Assembly (NCBI GenBank): GCA_004194705.1
Contig: SADC01000095.1
Coordinates: forward strand, 62,001 to 126,000
Reading direction: 5' to 3'
Length of the DNA: 64,000 nt
Source: Ditylenchus dipsaci
Taxonomy: Eukaryota > Nematoda > Chromadorea > Rhabditida > Anguinidae
Shown: positions 34,812 through 46,260 of the stretch, piece by piece
Layout: each line of letters begins with the position of its first letter
Numbering within the stretch: position 1 is the stretch's first letter
Position numbers and translations under genes: made by a program
The notes under the pieces: generated by a model
Databases searched by the model: none
What the model saw: the letters and a program-made list of their open reading frames with translations, nothing else
What the model was told of the DNA's origin: nothing

Positions 34812-35875
34812 AGCCCCTGCGCCCCCGAAGGGGGCAGGGGGCTTGGAGTTGAGATGCGCACACCCACATACCTTAGACACAAATCACTCGAAAGTGACTC
34901 TGGATGCATGAAAAAGCATGCATACCAGTGTTTATTTATGCGGTAGGCCCCAGCTAACAAAACTATGTTCAATCCCATCTTTTCGGTCTTTTTAAAAATA
35001 TCTAGGTACCCTTTATGGTATAATTAGCTTGGGGACCAAGGCAATCGGTTAACCTTTGGTAACCAAATTTTTTTCAAAAATCCAACTTTTTAGTGCGGAA
35101 ATTGTTTGGAAAGTACTTTTTTAGCGTATAAGAAATACTTAAGAGGCGTTCGAACCCTGTTCACAGTCGACTAAAAAAGGGGCCCCAAGTGCACAAGTGC
35201 CCACTAAACTATTGCACAAATAGCGGGCTACTGATGGAGCATTTTCGCTTGTCTAGACAAAGACAGGCTAAAGTACACTTTGAGGGGTTTCATCAAAAAC
35301 ACGTTTAAACCACATCTAATGGTGTTTAATATTGTGAAAACAATAAAAAAAACATGTTTTTATAGCGCGGAAGAGCATTTTTGGAATTTTTTTAAACCAA
35401 ATATTGACTTTTCATTTTGGGGAATCAACGTAAATTACCGTATCTTCTCTATTAATTACCCCCACTCTAATAATTACCCCCTCTCTATTAATTACCCCCA
35501 TAGGCACCCTGTATCTCAGCTCAAAAAAAATTTTGCAAATCTGTTTTTTGCGTTTTCTTAATCCCCATGAACTTAGTTGATTCCACTTTTTAGATTTTGG
35601 TTGAGCACCCAAAAATCTCAAAATCGAAAAACTTTTTTTCGATTTTTCAGGGGTTGAAAAATAATTACCCCGGTAATTAATAGAGAAAATACGGTACCCA
35701 AAAAGGGTATGTGGATACCTCCGAAACCACCAAAAAAGATAGAGTTTGAACATAGTTTTGCTAACTGGCACCTACTGCATAAAGGAACTCTGGTATGCAT
35801 GCTTATTTCATGCATCCAAAGTCATTTATGAGTGATTTGTGTCTAAAGTATGTGCCAAGTTCTGCCACATTTATC
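34812..35875. mobile_element. Inverted-repeat element, unit B, containing a TA MITE
   Basis: Arms about 34855-34980 and 35745-35870 pair: ACACAAATCACTCGAAAGTG, GGATGCATGAAAAAGCATGC, AACTATGTTC with their inverted copies. The unit opens with a strong hairpin, CCCCTGCGCCCCC..GGGGGCAGGGG. The TA MITE at 35438 interrupts it. Confidence 0.6.
35438..35694. mobile_element. CCGTATT-type TA MITE, copy 3
   Basis: Ends CCGTATCTTCTCTATTAATT and AATTAATAGAGAAAATACGG with flanking TA. Confidence 0.85.
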
Positions 35876-36630
35876 TCTTTTACTGACTAAACTCTCCACA
35901 TCCAGCTAGAAATCGTACTAGGAGCACCGTGAGTTTTTAAACTAGCCAATCTGAGCCATTAATACGTGTGTGGCAGAAAAATAAGACATTTGTTACAGAC
36001 CCGTACTTGTTGCAGGAAAAGAGACTTTTAAGAGTTGAAAATTATTTTAACCTTATTCTATACTAAAGTCATGTATCCTTTAAAAATTGTCCAAAGATTT
36101 AATAAAAAACAACAGGAGACCAAGCTCAAAAATCGGTAATCCTTGAGAATAGGCCAAGAAAGCGGTAATTTTAAGTTTAAAGATAGTTCATCTTGATTTG
36201 TTCGTGCAAAAAATAAAATGTGCTACCGAAAATTTATTTTTTAAACAAAAAAATTAATTTTAAATCAGCTTTTTTGTTGCAGGAATAATCATTTTCCAGG
36301 GCATAAATCTATCCTATTCAAAAATTTGTACTTTTATCGGGACCGCGAATTTTATTATATATTTAAATGTTTATTCAAATTTTTTTAATGGCAATACTGA
36401 ATGAAATGACTCTATCTTTTAAAAATTTTCCTTAGGTCAAATGTTACGCAAAGTCGGAGGTTTTGAACTGTACTCGCGTTTTTATTTGTCGCCCAGTGCA
36501 TACTAGAAATAAAAAAATTGCAGACCCCGATTCCGGCCTTATTCATTAGTTACACTACGATTACTCACCATGCTGACCATCTCCATATATCCATATACCA
36601 CCCCACTATCTACCTACCTGCTCCGCTCCC

Positions 36631-39600
36631 ATGTTCAACCCTAAATCGCTGACAGTGCCATACTGGGCATTCGCTATCCTACTCTCTACACATCTCAAAC
36701 GAGCCCAACCTCCAGCAAACCAAAGAGTACGAAAAAGTAGGCCAGATTCAGCAGCTGTCGAATTCAGCACACAGCTGGGCAGATCATGCCCTGCAGGCTG
36801 AGTCCCCCACTCATCCCTTCATAGAAGACTTGGACAAAAGAAAATGGGCTCTCAAAGGCAATCTTCTACCTAGTTCCAGCGAGAGAACCAGAAAAATGTA
36901 TCCAGCACCAAAAAAGCTGGAAATTTCACTTTGGACCAGATGGACGAGTGGACCGATCCCAACGATTTTGACCAGATAACTGCCCATAGACGCTTGATTG
37001 ATGAATTGCTTGATCCCATCTACTATGAGAAGACTGTTCACCCAGAAGAGACTTCAGTGAACCCACCAGAATCAACCTGAGCATGAGTTTGTACCAGATC
37101 CTAGAAGTGGACGAGAGAAGTCAGTCATTGGTGGTCAATGTCTGGATGGTCCAGGTAAATTGGGTTGCTACTGATTTTGTGTAATTAAGCTTTTTAGGAT
37201 TGGTACGACGAGTTTCTGGATTGGAATCCGGTATTAATTTGATTTTTTAAATGGTTTTTTGGGGTTGTGGATTAGGGGTTACTGTTAGGCTATCGAATTT
37301 TTTAAAGAATCTTTACTACATACTCACAAGAAGCCTTGCTAGCTTTTTTTTATTCGCCTAGGAGAGTTTGGTCTCATTGCATAGCCACTATGTGAGTTTC
37401 AATCAAATTAGTTAGAATATCGGACCCATAGCCAAAATATTTGGATAAATTATATGAAAAGTATTAAAAACTCGAAAAAAATAAAATTCAAATAATGAAT
37501 AAAGTTTCAAAAAGTGGGAGAGAACGGTTTTGAATGGACTACATTTTGAAAAAATTTGCTTCATTAAAAGACTTTTTTCTCCAACTTTTTGAAACTTCAT
37601 TCAGTCAGTTAATAGCTTGTTAGAAAGCTGAGATTCTGGGCTACATGTTGGTCAAAAAAATTTGAAAAATGATAAGGAAACGCTGAGAATAAAAGCTTTT
37701 TAAAATTTCCGGCAGGAAAAGTGCCATTTGCGGCAGAAAAAGCGCCATTTCAGGGTCGAAAAGTATTTCAACCCTTTTTAATACTTTACTAGCCTTCTTA
37801 TCCAAACTTCTTTTTTTGCTACGGGCTGAGATCTCAACTAATTTGATTGAAAGTCGCAAATCGGCTATTCAATGAGACTAAATTCACCCGGGCGAGTAGA
37901 AATCGAGCTCGCGAGGCTCCCTCGTCAGTAGAAGTAGACTTTCGATACAGAACTGGCTAAAGACATCGAAGATCGAACTTAAGCAAGAATTAACAAAATT
38001 GACGGGACGGCCAAAATATATCAAGGTTTGACTGTACAGTAAAAATTTGCTATTTTTATGGATTTTCCGCATTAAGTAACAAACCCCAAACATTCCATAA
38101 AAGGTTAAATTTTCAGTTGGAATATGAGATGATCAACAAAACCATTGTGCCTTACACAGAGATTTGGATACCTGATACCTGCTGTAAGTCTGTTTTTTCC
38201 TTTTACTTTAGCCATCTAATCCCATTGCGTTGTTTGAGTGTACAATAGTGAATCGCTGGAGCAGAAGCGGACCGAAGCTCTCATGAATGCCATTGTGGAA
38301 ACAGGATATTGGCGCAACACTACAAATGATGATACTCAAGGAGCTGCCGTCCAGCTCATGTTTCCAGCTATTTATAGATTGAGTTGCAAGATGAATGTGT
38401 ATGTTCTTTCTTAAATTACCGGTACTTATTGGGTTATAGACTTATGTTATTATGTCCAAAAGTTAATATAAAAAAGCCACTTGTAAAAGATGACTTTTTG
38501 CAAAAAGTTCCACTATTTTCGTTGTTTGCAGTCTACTCTCGATATAATGTAGGTCCAAAAAGTCTAGGGTTCGGAACTTTTTTACCTCTATTTTTGAAAT
38601 CTTTGACCAAATCTGATTCATCATTCTGATCAGAAACATCGCAAGGATTCCGATTTCGACGGTCGGTTTGTAAATAGCAACAGTTTTGCCAAAAAGACCC
38701 GCGCCTCTCGATATAGTGTAGCATTATTTTCAAAAAAAGCTAGACTATATCGAGAGGCGCGTGTCTTTTCGGCAAAAATGTTGCTATTTGCAAAAACGAC
38801 CGGCCAAATCGGATTAATGAATCAGATTTGGTAAACGTTTTCAAAAATAGAGGTAAAAAAGTGTCGGACCCTAGACGGGAACGAACTTTTTTCACCTACG
38901 CTATACCGAGAGTGGACTGTAAAAGTTAAAAGAATAAAACATAAAATTTTTAAAAAACAACAGGCAGGATCAAGGCTAAAACTCACTAGTAGGGGAACAG
39001 GGCGGCAGAATCGGTTAAAATGAACAACAATAACAATTTATGAATTGTTCAGGCGCTTTTTCCCCTATGATCAACAGGTGAACAGTTTTACTAGAGTAAA
39101 GTAATAATTACATTTCATCTGTTAAAGAACTGTTCGTTTATCATCTCCAGCTGGACACATGACAAATCCACCATAGACTACCACTATAAGGTCAAAGAGG
39201 TCAATATGAAAAATTTTGCACAGAACGAAGAGTGGGAATGTATCAGCTTTGAGTTTGTCAGGGTTGAGGCAAGTTTTTGAAGCCAAATGTCAAGGAAGTC
39301 TGTGAGACTAAACTCGAGAAAAGTATGACGCATTTTGTGTGGCTCAATTATAAGGGTGTTTAACCCTCATCCTGTGCAGCTATTTTTGTTGAGTCTATGT
39401 AAAAATGGGTCAATTTGACCCAGTGCCTATATTTGATCAAAATATTTGATTGCAGATCCAGGGTTACATTTTCGTCCATGCAGAAGTTGCTAAAAATGCG
39501 AATATTTTCAAGGAGTTTTTTAATCTTTAGCCTGGTATTGGACTTCCAACCGAACTAAACTCAAATTTTAAACGAAAAAGTTGAAAATCTGATATTTATG

Positions 39601-42600
39601 ACATACGTTTCTTTGTCGATTATACTTCGGATGCAATAATAATAAAGGCTAGGGGAGGCTTGTGAAAAAAGAATTTTGTCAAATGTGGTTTTTGTTAAAG
39701 AAAATTTGTCAAAACAATATTTGGCAAGCTTAGCTGAGCGGCTAGGTGATAGGTGCCGAAATCGACATTTGCCGAAACGACATTTGCCAAATCGAAATTT
39801 GGCAAAACGACATTTATCAAAACAACATTTGCCATAACGAAATTTGCCGAACGTGGATTTCGTCTGCAAAAGACTTATGAACTCTAATTTGATACTATTA
39901 TTTTTCAGGCAAAAAGCACGCTTGGGGATTTCAGTTTGGCAAATGTCGTGTTGGCAAATGTCGTTTTGGCAAAACATACGTTTGGCAAATGTCGTTTTTG
40001 GCAAGTATCACCCAGCCGCTGAGCTATTGACAGAATGAGTGCACTACACTGCCTAGTTTAAGAACGCTCGAAACCATTTTTTTCAACGTTTTAGCTGTCA
40101 AACCATGCTCAGCATCTGTTTACTTACTTCGTGTAACAAAAAATATCGGCTCGTCTAATATAGTTTTTGACAAATTTCGTCTTGACACGTTTTCTTTCTT
40201 CAAAATTCGTTTTTGAAAAGTCTCCCCTAACCATGATGAATTTGCAATAAATTAAAGCGTGTGAAAAAGATGAAGTGCTTGACACATCTTTTTAAATTAA
40301 GTTTTTATATTTCAGCAGCTGTACAAGTGCTGTGCTGAACCATGGGTAAGTCAATATATCCGCAAAAGCTAGTTTATTACAGGGTGAACAGAAAATAAAT
40401 AAAAACGCACACCATTTCATCTAATAGAGCCACGCCCTAAATTCGAAAAACGATTTTGATCTACTTTTTGATTACTTTTCTCAGACATGTCACTGACTAC
40501 AAAACAAGAGGTAACTTGCCTGATGCCAGTTTTCAAAAAGACAGTCAAAAACACAATGCCAAGAATACGATTTTGAGTCAGAGGGGGTGGCTCTATTAGA
40601 GGAAATACGGTAAATGAAGTGCTTTACAGGTAATGCTGTATGCTCATTTGGTTATTCGAAGGAAACCTCTGTACTACATTATCAATCTGGTAGGCTTCAT
40701 TTTTACTTGACAAATACCACACTGAGTGTAACTCATACATAGGTCATTCCCACTTCTATAATCACAATAGTTGCTGTCACGGGTTTCTTCACGCCTTCAT
40801 CTACCTCCTCAGAAAGGGACGAAAAATTGTATCTGGGAATTAACACGGTAGCCTATTTTCTACCCTTTTAAACAATTTTAAAATTTTGGAGTTTCAGCTA
40901 CTCACAATGAGTATTATGATGTTGATGGTGTGCAACCAAATGCCATCTACTTCTAGGTTGGTTTGGTCCCTTCCATCGCCCTAAAATGGTCTTTTGTGGC
41001 ATCTTGTCGGCTACCAGTTTTTTGTTTTTTCGTTCATTATAATTGATGCCCAAACAATTCGTTCCGGCATATGGTTTTCAATGTGAGTTGTGTGAGTTAA
41101 AAAAATTTCAGTTACGTTCCCTTGATGAGCTGGTACTACATGGGTATTATATTTGTGATTGTGTTTGGCACTTTACTGGCTACTGGAGTGCTGTTTATTC
41201 ATAGTCGCAAGACCTACTGTCACCCATTACCTCCTTGGCTCAGGAGATTCGCTATGAATAAAGTAGGTTGTTTGCAGAGTAATCGAATAATATCGGAGGA
41301 TCAGAATCGTCAGACAAGTTTTTTTTACACTCAATCCATAATTACGAGGCTCCCAGACTTATTTATACGATTTGTCCTTATTTCAGAACCTTAAATCTTA
41401 TTTGTTTTTAGAATTTCACGTCAAAATATTATTTTTTAACGCCGAAACAGCAATTAGCACTGGATAAAATAGCATATTTTCGCTAAAATGCACTAAAATG
41501 TCCTTATTTTAAGCAAATGTCCTTATTCTCAAAAAAATTTACGTGTCCTGATAATTAACTTACTTGTTGAAAATCGGTAATCCGGAGCCTACCATGCTTA
41601 ATTTTTGCTATAATACTTGTGCAAAAAGCGTGAATCCAGCCCCTGAACTTAAATTTCTCCTGCTTAAAGGACCATGAAACTTGATAAGCACAGCAATTTG
41701 GAAATTTTGAATTCGCGCGGGACCGCCCTAATTTTGTCAATAATGTTTTCGAATGGTTTTTTGTTTGCATGTAAAAATTTTCAAAATTAGAACCATCTAC
41801 TAGTTGAGCCCAACGGTGCTCGACAATGCCAAATCGGACGACTTATCCTACTTACACTGCACCATAACAACTTATATGAATTAGTGTTAAAAATTTACTC
41901 ATAAATGGTATTCAAATTTTCAATGCACACAAAAAAATTAATTCAAAAACATTATGGACAAAATTAGGGTGGTCCCGCGCGAACTCAAATTCCGCAAATT
42001 GCTGTGCTTATCAAGTTTCATGGTCCTTTAATTTACTAAGATTATGATTAAGTTTGTGCTTTTTGGGAAAGATCTCGAATATTTACCCGGATATTTACCG
42101 TATAACCTCTAATAGACGGGCACCCTCTAATAGACGGGCACCCTCAAGGACCTATATTTCAGCGCGAAATTTTTTTTTTGCAAATCTGTTTTTCGCGTTT
42201 TCTTGATCACCTCGATCTTAGTTGATTCCGGTTTTTAGATTTTTTTGAGTACCCAAAAATCTCAAAATCAAAATATTTTTTTTTTCGATTTTTTAGGGGT
42301 TGAAAAATAGAAGGGCATGCCCGTCTATTAGAGGTTATACGGTAGTCAGTATTACCATAACTTTGGGTAAAATTTGTTTATTTCCATATTCGAATTTTTG
42401 TTAATATTAGTTTTTTTATATTGCTAGCGCCAGCAGAGAAAAAAGAAACAAAAAAAAATATATTAAAATTCAAACAATTTTTTTTTGTAAAAATACTATT
42501 TGCGAAAAAAAATCGCGATGAAGATTTTAGGCGATTTCTCCAAGGCTGGTAAGACCTATGGGCTTTACCAGTAAATTCCGGGTATTTACAGAGGTGTTCA

Positions 42601-43447
42601 CCCGTTGGTCAACCCTAGGTAATGTTATAAAAGATTGATTGTGTAATAAGTTTAATTCTCAAAAGGGTAAAAAAAGCATTACACGTGAGACAAATTCAAA
42701 GTCAATCTCTTTTCTAAAATATTTCGTTGATAGCGAAATTTGATAAATTCTTTTTCAGTCCCCTAACATTTTAACATAACATTCAAATTCTTCAACAGAT
42801 GCTATATTGAAAAACTAAAATAATTTCAGGTAGTTTGGGCAGTTATCCTAGAACCACCAGCCACTCTACTAGAGCTCTGGACAGAATATGGGCTGATCAG
42901 CGAGACAAGGATCGACACTGACAAGCTAGATCCTATCATTCTAGAAAAAATGGGTGCTAATAATGTGCGTGTAAAAAAGCAGTTTTTGTTGCGTTTCATA
43001 TTTTTTCTTAATTGCAGCAACCAACTACAAATCCTATGAGCTTTCTGTCTTCTATTTCATCGCAAGTGTCACAGGCTAGTGCTTATCGATACGAAAGGAG
43101 GTTAGCATCGGTGACCAAACAGTATGCTCATCAAGTTCGCGAAAGAGAGAGAAGGGACAGGAAGCGCAGAGAGACTTTGCAGGATGCTGCCGACTTTTTG
43201 ACCAGAGGCAGTTTCTCAGCTCAAGGACACAACAATTCAAGGGTGGTCAAGAAGCAGAAGATGATGAGAAGGTGTTTGGGACTTGTTTTAAGTAAATTAA
43301 TATTGTTGGTGTTTCAGATGCTCACTGGAATGGGAATACCTAGCGAGTGTGATCGACCGTTGCTTGTTGTTTGTGTTCAGCCTTATCACAATTGCCTTTT
43401 TCTTGTTGTTGTCTTGCTTTGATTCATTCTTTGATATTACCCACTGA
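36631..43447 (+). CDS. Nicotinic acetylcholine receptor-type channel, alpha subunit (14 exons, first exon frame-damaged)
   Basis: Cys-loop ligand-gated cation channel subunit of the plasma membrane. Exons: 36631-37154, 37198-37230, 38117-38183, 38239-38398, 39053-39077, 39128-39268, 40316-40345, 40630-40689, 40743-40847, 40898-40956, 41112-41262, 42830-42964, 43018-43271, 43318-43447. Landmarks: loop D VNVWMVQ/DWYDEFLDWNP; IWIPDTCLYNS; the Cys loop CKMNVRFFPYDQQNC with 13 residues between cysteines; vicinal cysteines YKCCAEPW, which define an alpha subunit; TM1 from LYYIINLVIPTSI; TM2 from EKLYLGINTLL; TM3 from VPLMSWYYMGI; a basic cytoplasmic loop; and TM4 after EWEYLASVIDRCLL. Exons 2-14 are fully in phase. 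The intron after 39268 begins GCAAGT. Exon 1 changes frame at about 36680, 36892-36896 (A run) and 37062-37064 (CCC). The N-terminus (YWAFAILLSTHL) looks like a signal peptide. Confidence 0.92.
38531..38921. mobile_element. Pogo-like fold-back MITE in intron 4 of the receptor gene
   Basis: Ends CAGTCTACTCTCGATATAAT and CTATACCGAGAGTGGACTG; the inner arms pair around CGCGCCTCTCGATATAGT / CTATATCGAGAGGCGCGTG. Confidence 0.7.
39651..40231. mobile_element. Nested pair of inverted-repeat elements (TTTGGCAAATGTCG repeats)
   Basis: The outer ends AGGGGAGGCTT and AAGTCTCCCCT enclose an inner element at about 39732-40026. That element has ends AGCTGAGCGGCTAGGTGATA and TATCACCCAGCCGCTGAGCT and subterminal tandem TTTGGCAAATGTCGT units. 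Confidence 0.6.
40412..40610. mobile_element. CCGTATT-type TA MITE, copy 4
   Basis: Right end CTATTAGAGGAAATACGG with TA; the left end is decayed (CCATTTCATCTAATAGAG). It lies 20 bp before exon 8 of the receptor gene. Confidence 0.7.
41666..42029. mobile_element. Fold-back MITE (AAAGGACCATGAAAC ends)
   Basis: AAAGGACCATGAAACTTGAT pairs with ATCAAGTTTCATGGTCCTTT, and GCGCGGGACCGCCCTAATTT with AAATTAGGGTGGTCCCGCGC. Confidence 0.75.
42098..42342. mobile_element. CCGTATT-type TA MITE, copy 5
   Basis: Ends CCGTATAACCTCTAATAGAC and GTCTATTAGAGGTTATACGG with flanking TA. Confidence 0.85.
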
Positions 43448-43554
43448 AGAGCTTATGCAATTTATGAACAATTAGCTTTTGCATCACAATATTCTCTGTC
43501 TTTTACTTTTTTTGTATGTAAATCTGGGGTGTTGAGCCACAGAAAAATCCGTCA

Positions 43555-43560
43555 AATAAA
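43555..43560 (+). other. Poly(A) signal of the receptor gene
   Basis: AATAAA about 108 nt after the TGA stop. Confidence 0.55.
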
Positions 43561-44274
43561 TTATTAAGTAAAAATACTTTGCTTTATATTTTAGTTGAAC
43601 ATTATATACTAAAGTGTTTTTATAATCATAGTTCGAAACATTTATCTCTCGGGAACACGAGAAACCATTTTAAATTTATAAAAGTTGCCTTGATATCAAA
43701 ATAAGTCAACTTGATCAGAACGTATAGGGTGTGCAAAAGTCAATTGACTGCCCAAATAAAAATTTGAGCAGATAGGCTGATACGATTATTAGAAGATGTG
43801 GATATGGAACAGAGTATGAGGAATGATTTATGGAATATTTTTGATGTAATAATTTTGAAGTTTCGAAGAATTAATTGCAGACACTTTAGAAATATGCTTT
43901 AATCTATCAGATAATTTTATAAACATCAAGAATTCAGAGACTTTTTTGCATAAAATTGCATAAAAAATTAAAGGTTTATATTCACAAAACACAAAATTTA
44001 ATTAATTTCGGTATTGCTGCTATTGTTGCCGCTAATCTTGAGCTCTTCAACCCATGTGCTGCTGAAACAAAAAGACATAAAAAGAATCAGCATAACGAAG
44101 AACCTTTTTCAAGAAGGGTGAGGGTGTTGACAGGGATCCTGCTCCCCATCACAAACTGTTTCAGTTTTTTTTTAAATTCTCTAAAAAACCGTAGCTTCTG
44201 ATTCTAAATATTTGCAATACATGTCGAATAGTTCCAAACTTGGTCGTAAGTGAATATTTCCTTGAGGTTATTAT

Positions 44275-45644
44275 TTAAATATTAGTACTAATACTTGCTT
44301 GGCTTACTAGCTCTTGAGTCTTATTGACGGCAGAGATATTGGTAAGCTCAGGGTAGCTTAGCTGCCCGTTCTGGTCTTGTTGGGTTTTGACTAGATACAC
44401 CTGTATTTTTTTAAAATAAGTGTGCTTTCTACAACTCTTGCTTACATCACCAGAGTTGTCAGTTGGCTTGCACGAGTACTTAGCGCTTTGCTCGTTTTTG
44501 CACTTGGACTTGCCGATGATTATGTGAACGGCATAGTTGAAACCATTAACCACCTGAGACTCAGCATCAAGAATTCGGACCAGAGGATGGTAATAGGCAT
44601 CATTGGATCGGCCATTGAAAGCGTCAACTCCATGTTGGGCCACTTCCTGTAAAACTAAAGACTTGAGATTGGTGTTTGGTACACAGTCGAACCTCGATAA
44701 GCGGGCACCCAAGGGAGGTGCCCGCTTATCGAGGTTGCCTAATATCGAGGTTTCTTGAACCGTCAAAAGCCATCAGTGTCCCTATATCGAGGTTTCATCA
44801 TATCTTAATCCCACAATAACAGTAAACAACAATAAAAATCAACAAACAATCAATTGGTCGCAGTAAAATAAAATAACTTCGACCTCGCACTCGAAGTCGA
44901 ACTTGAAGTTACGTGAAAGGGGCATGCCCACGCTAATAAGAGGTGGTGCCCGGGAATTCAAAATTTTTTCCAAATCATTGTATTTCTGTAAGGATTTTTC
45001 AACATGGTTTCTAACAAAACAAGGCCTAGAATTTAATTTTAGGTATGGTTTTGTTAGAAACCAAGTTGAAAAATTTATACAGAAGTAAAACGATTCGGAA
45101 AAAATTGAATTCCCGGGCACCACCTCTTATTAGCGTGAGAAAGCCCCTTGATTACCTTCGACTTCGAGTTCAAGTTCGAGTTCGGATCTTCTTCTTCATG
45201 AACACTTTCGGTCTGAACTCAAACTTGAAGTCGAACTCGAAGTACGTGAACAAACCATAACAAAAATGATTGACGTTCGAGAACGGAATAAGTTCGAGAA
45301 GTTTAAAAACAAACGCATTAAAACACACAAATTTTTCAAAAAAAATCAATATGCTGGTTTATCGAGGTGAATTTAGGCAAATTTAACGTTTGGGGAATTT
45401 CCAAGGTGCCCGCTTATCGAGGTTCCAATTTGCCTTATTTAGTGGTTTTCGAGCCGGGAAATTTGCAAGGTGCCCGTTTATTGAGGGTGCCCGCTTATCG
45501 AGGTTTGAGTTTAATCAAAGCAATTACCTTAGCTTTGTCGCTGTTCACATCTAGGGGAAACCAGGCGCCTTCTTGTGCCACTGATTGGCCAAACGACAGA
45601 CTGCCAGCAACAACTATCAGCATTGGAATCAGACAGCTGGGCAT
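44275..45644 (-). CDS. Secreted type-2 cystatin-like cysteine-protease inhibitor (two exons)
   Basis: Cystatins block papain-family cathepsins and asparaginyl endopeptidases. Minus-strand exons: 45644-45528 and 44646-44275, phase 0, 162 aa. Residues 1-23 are a signal peptide (LIPMLIVVAGSLSFG). The conserved glycine follows in EGAWFPLD, then EVAQHGVDAFN (helix), QVVNG at 70-74 in the first inhibitory hairpin followed by FNYAVHIIIG, cysteines at 88, 98 and 111, and a final strand IQVYLV. The second hairpin's Pro-Trp pair is not visible; the chain continues into a polar tail with two potential N-glycosylation sites (NIS, NKT). The start is the first ATG of the signal-bearing exon. The intron holds a pogo-like MITE with another MITE inside it. 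The gene is convergent with the receptor gene. Confidence 0.85.
44684..45510. mobile_element. Pogo-like MITE (CAGTCGAACCTCGATAAGCG ends) in the cystatin intron
   Basis: The left end CAGTCGAACCTCGATAAGCG and right repeats CCCGCTTATCGAGGTT are inverted; GGTGCCCGCTTATCGAGG occurs several times. It contains runs of TCGAACTTGAAGT-like simple repeats and the nested MITE at 44916. Confidence 0.7.
44916..45150. mobile_element. TTTCTAACAAAACA-core fold-back MITE, copy 5 (nested)
   Basis: Ends AAGGGGCATGCCCACGCTAA and TTAGCGTGAGAAAGCCCCTT; core GTTTCTAACAAAACAAGGCC. Nearly identical to the copy at 23575. Confidence 0.8.
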
Positions 45645-45659
45645 GGTTGGATGAGTAGT

Positions 45660-46200
45660 TTCTAAACACTACAAGATAAGAAAAATCAAAACACTCAAAA
45701 CTTTTTTAAGACAGGATACCAAACTAAATTGTGGGATAATGTGGAGTTCCATTAGTTTTTATAGACCAGCAGCCCCCAATGACAGCATAATTTTTGTGTG
45801 TGCAGTTTATCGCTGTTTCTTCTACTTCATTAATATGTGCTATTGTGGAATTACAAATGCGCATTTTGTCTTGAGGTTTTAAATGCTCTTTGAAGAAGCT
45901 CGTATCACATTAGTCGCTCCAGACGTTTTAATCAATCTGAACAAGGCATTATAAGCCTTGATTATGATTGCAAGAGGCGGATAAATGATGTTAGGTTTGA
46001 CAAAGATGCCTTTTCAGAAATCGACTTTTTGGCATAAAAATCCACTTTTCTCAACATTTTTCACAAACTGAATGGATTTTTTTATTATAGCTAAAAACAA
46101 AGAAAAATATTGATATTAATTTGCTTACTATAGTTACTTCAATCTTTAATTCAGCAATTTAAGGACTTTATCTGGTAGTGGTAGTTTTATGAGTCGCATA
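45660..46200. other. Intergenic DNA between cystatin and Q/G/Y-rich genes
   Basis: Upstream region of the cystatin gene and downstream region of the next minus-strand gene. No element or exon recognised. Confidence 0.4.
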
Positions 46201-46202
46201 AA

Positions 46203-46208
46203 TTTATT
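46203..46208 (-). other. Poly(A) signal of the Q/G/Y-rich gene
   Basis: AATAAA on the minus strand about 53 nt past the stop codon at 46261. Confidence 0.55.
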
Positions 46209-46260
46209 TGTACACAATTTTGTTTATCAGTACTGTTCATTAATAAAAGTAAATTCAAAT

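Noticed and set aside
34750..34910. Spliced-leader RNA gene
   Set aside because: Donor-like TCTAAG|GTAAGT is suggestive, but no Sm site or third hairpin follows and the unit is embedded in a dispersed inverted repeat.
42826..43020. Minus-strand open frame over receptor exon 12
   Set aside because: Shadow frame of the receptor cytoplasmic-loop exon.
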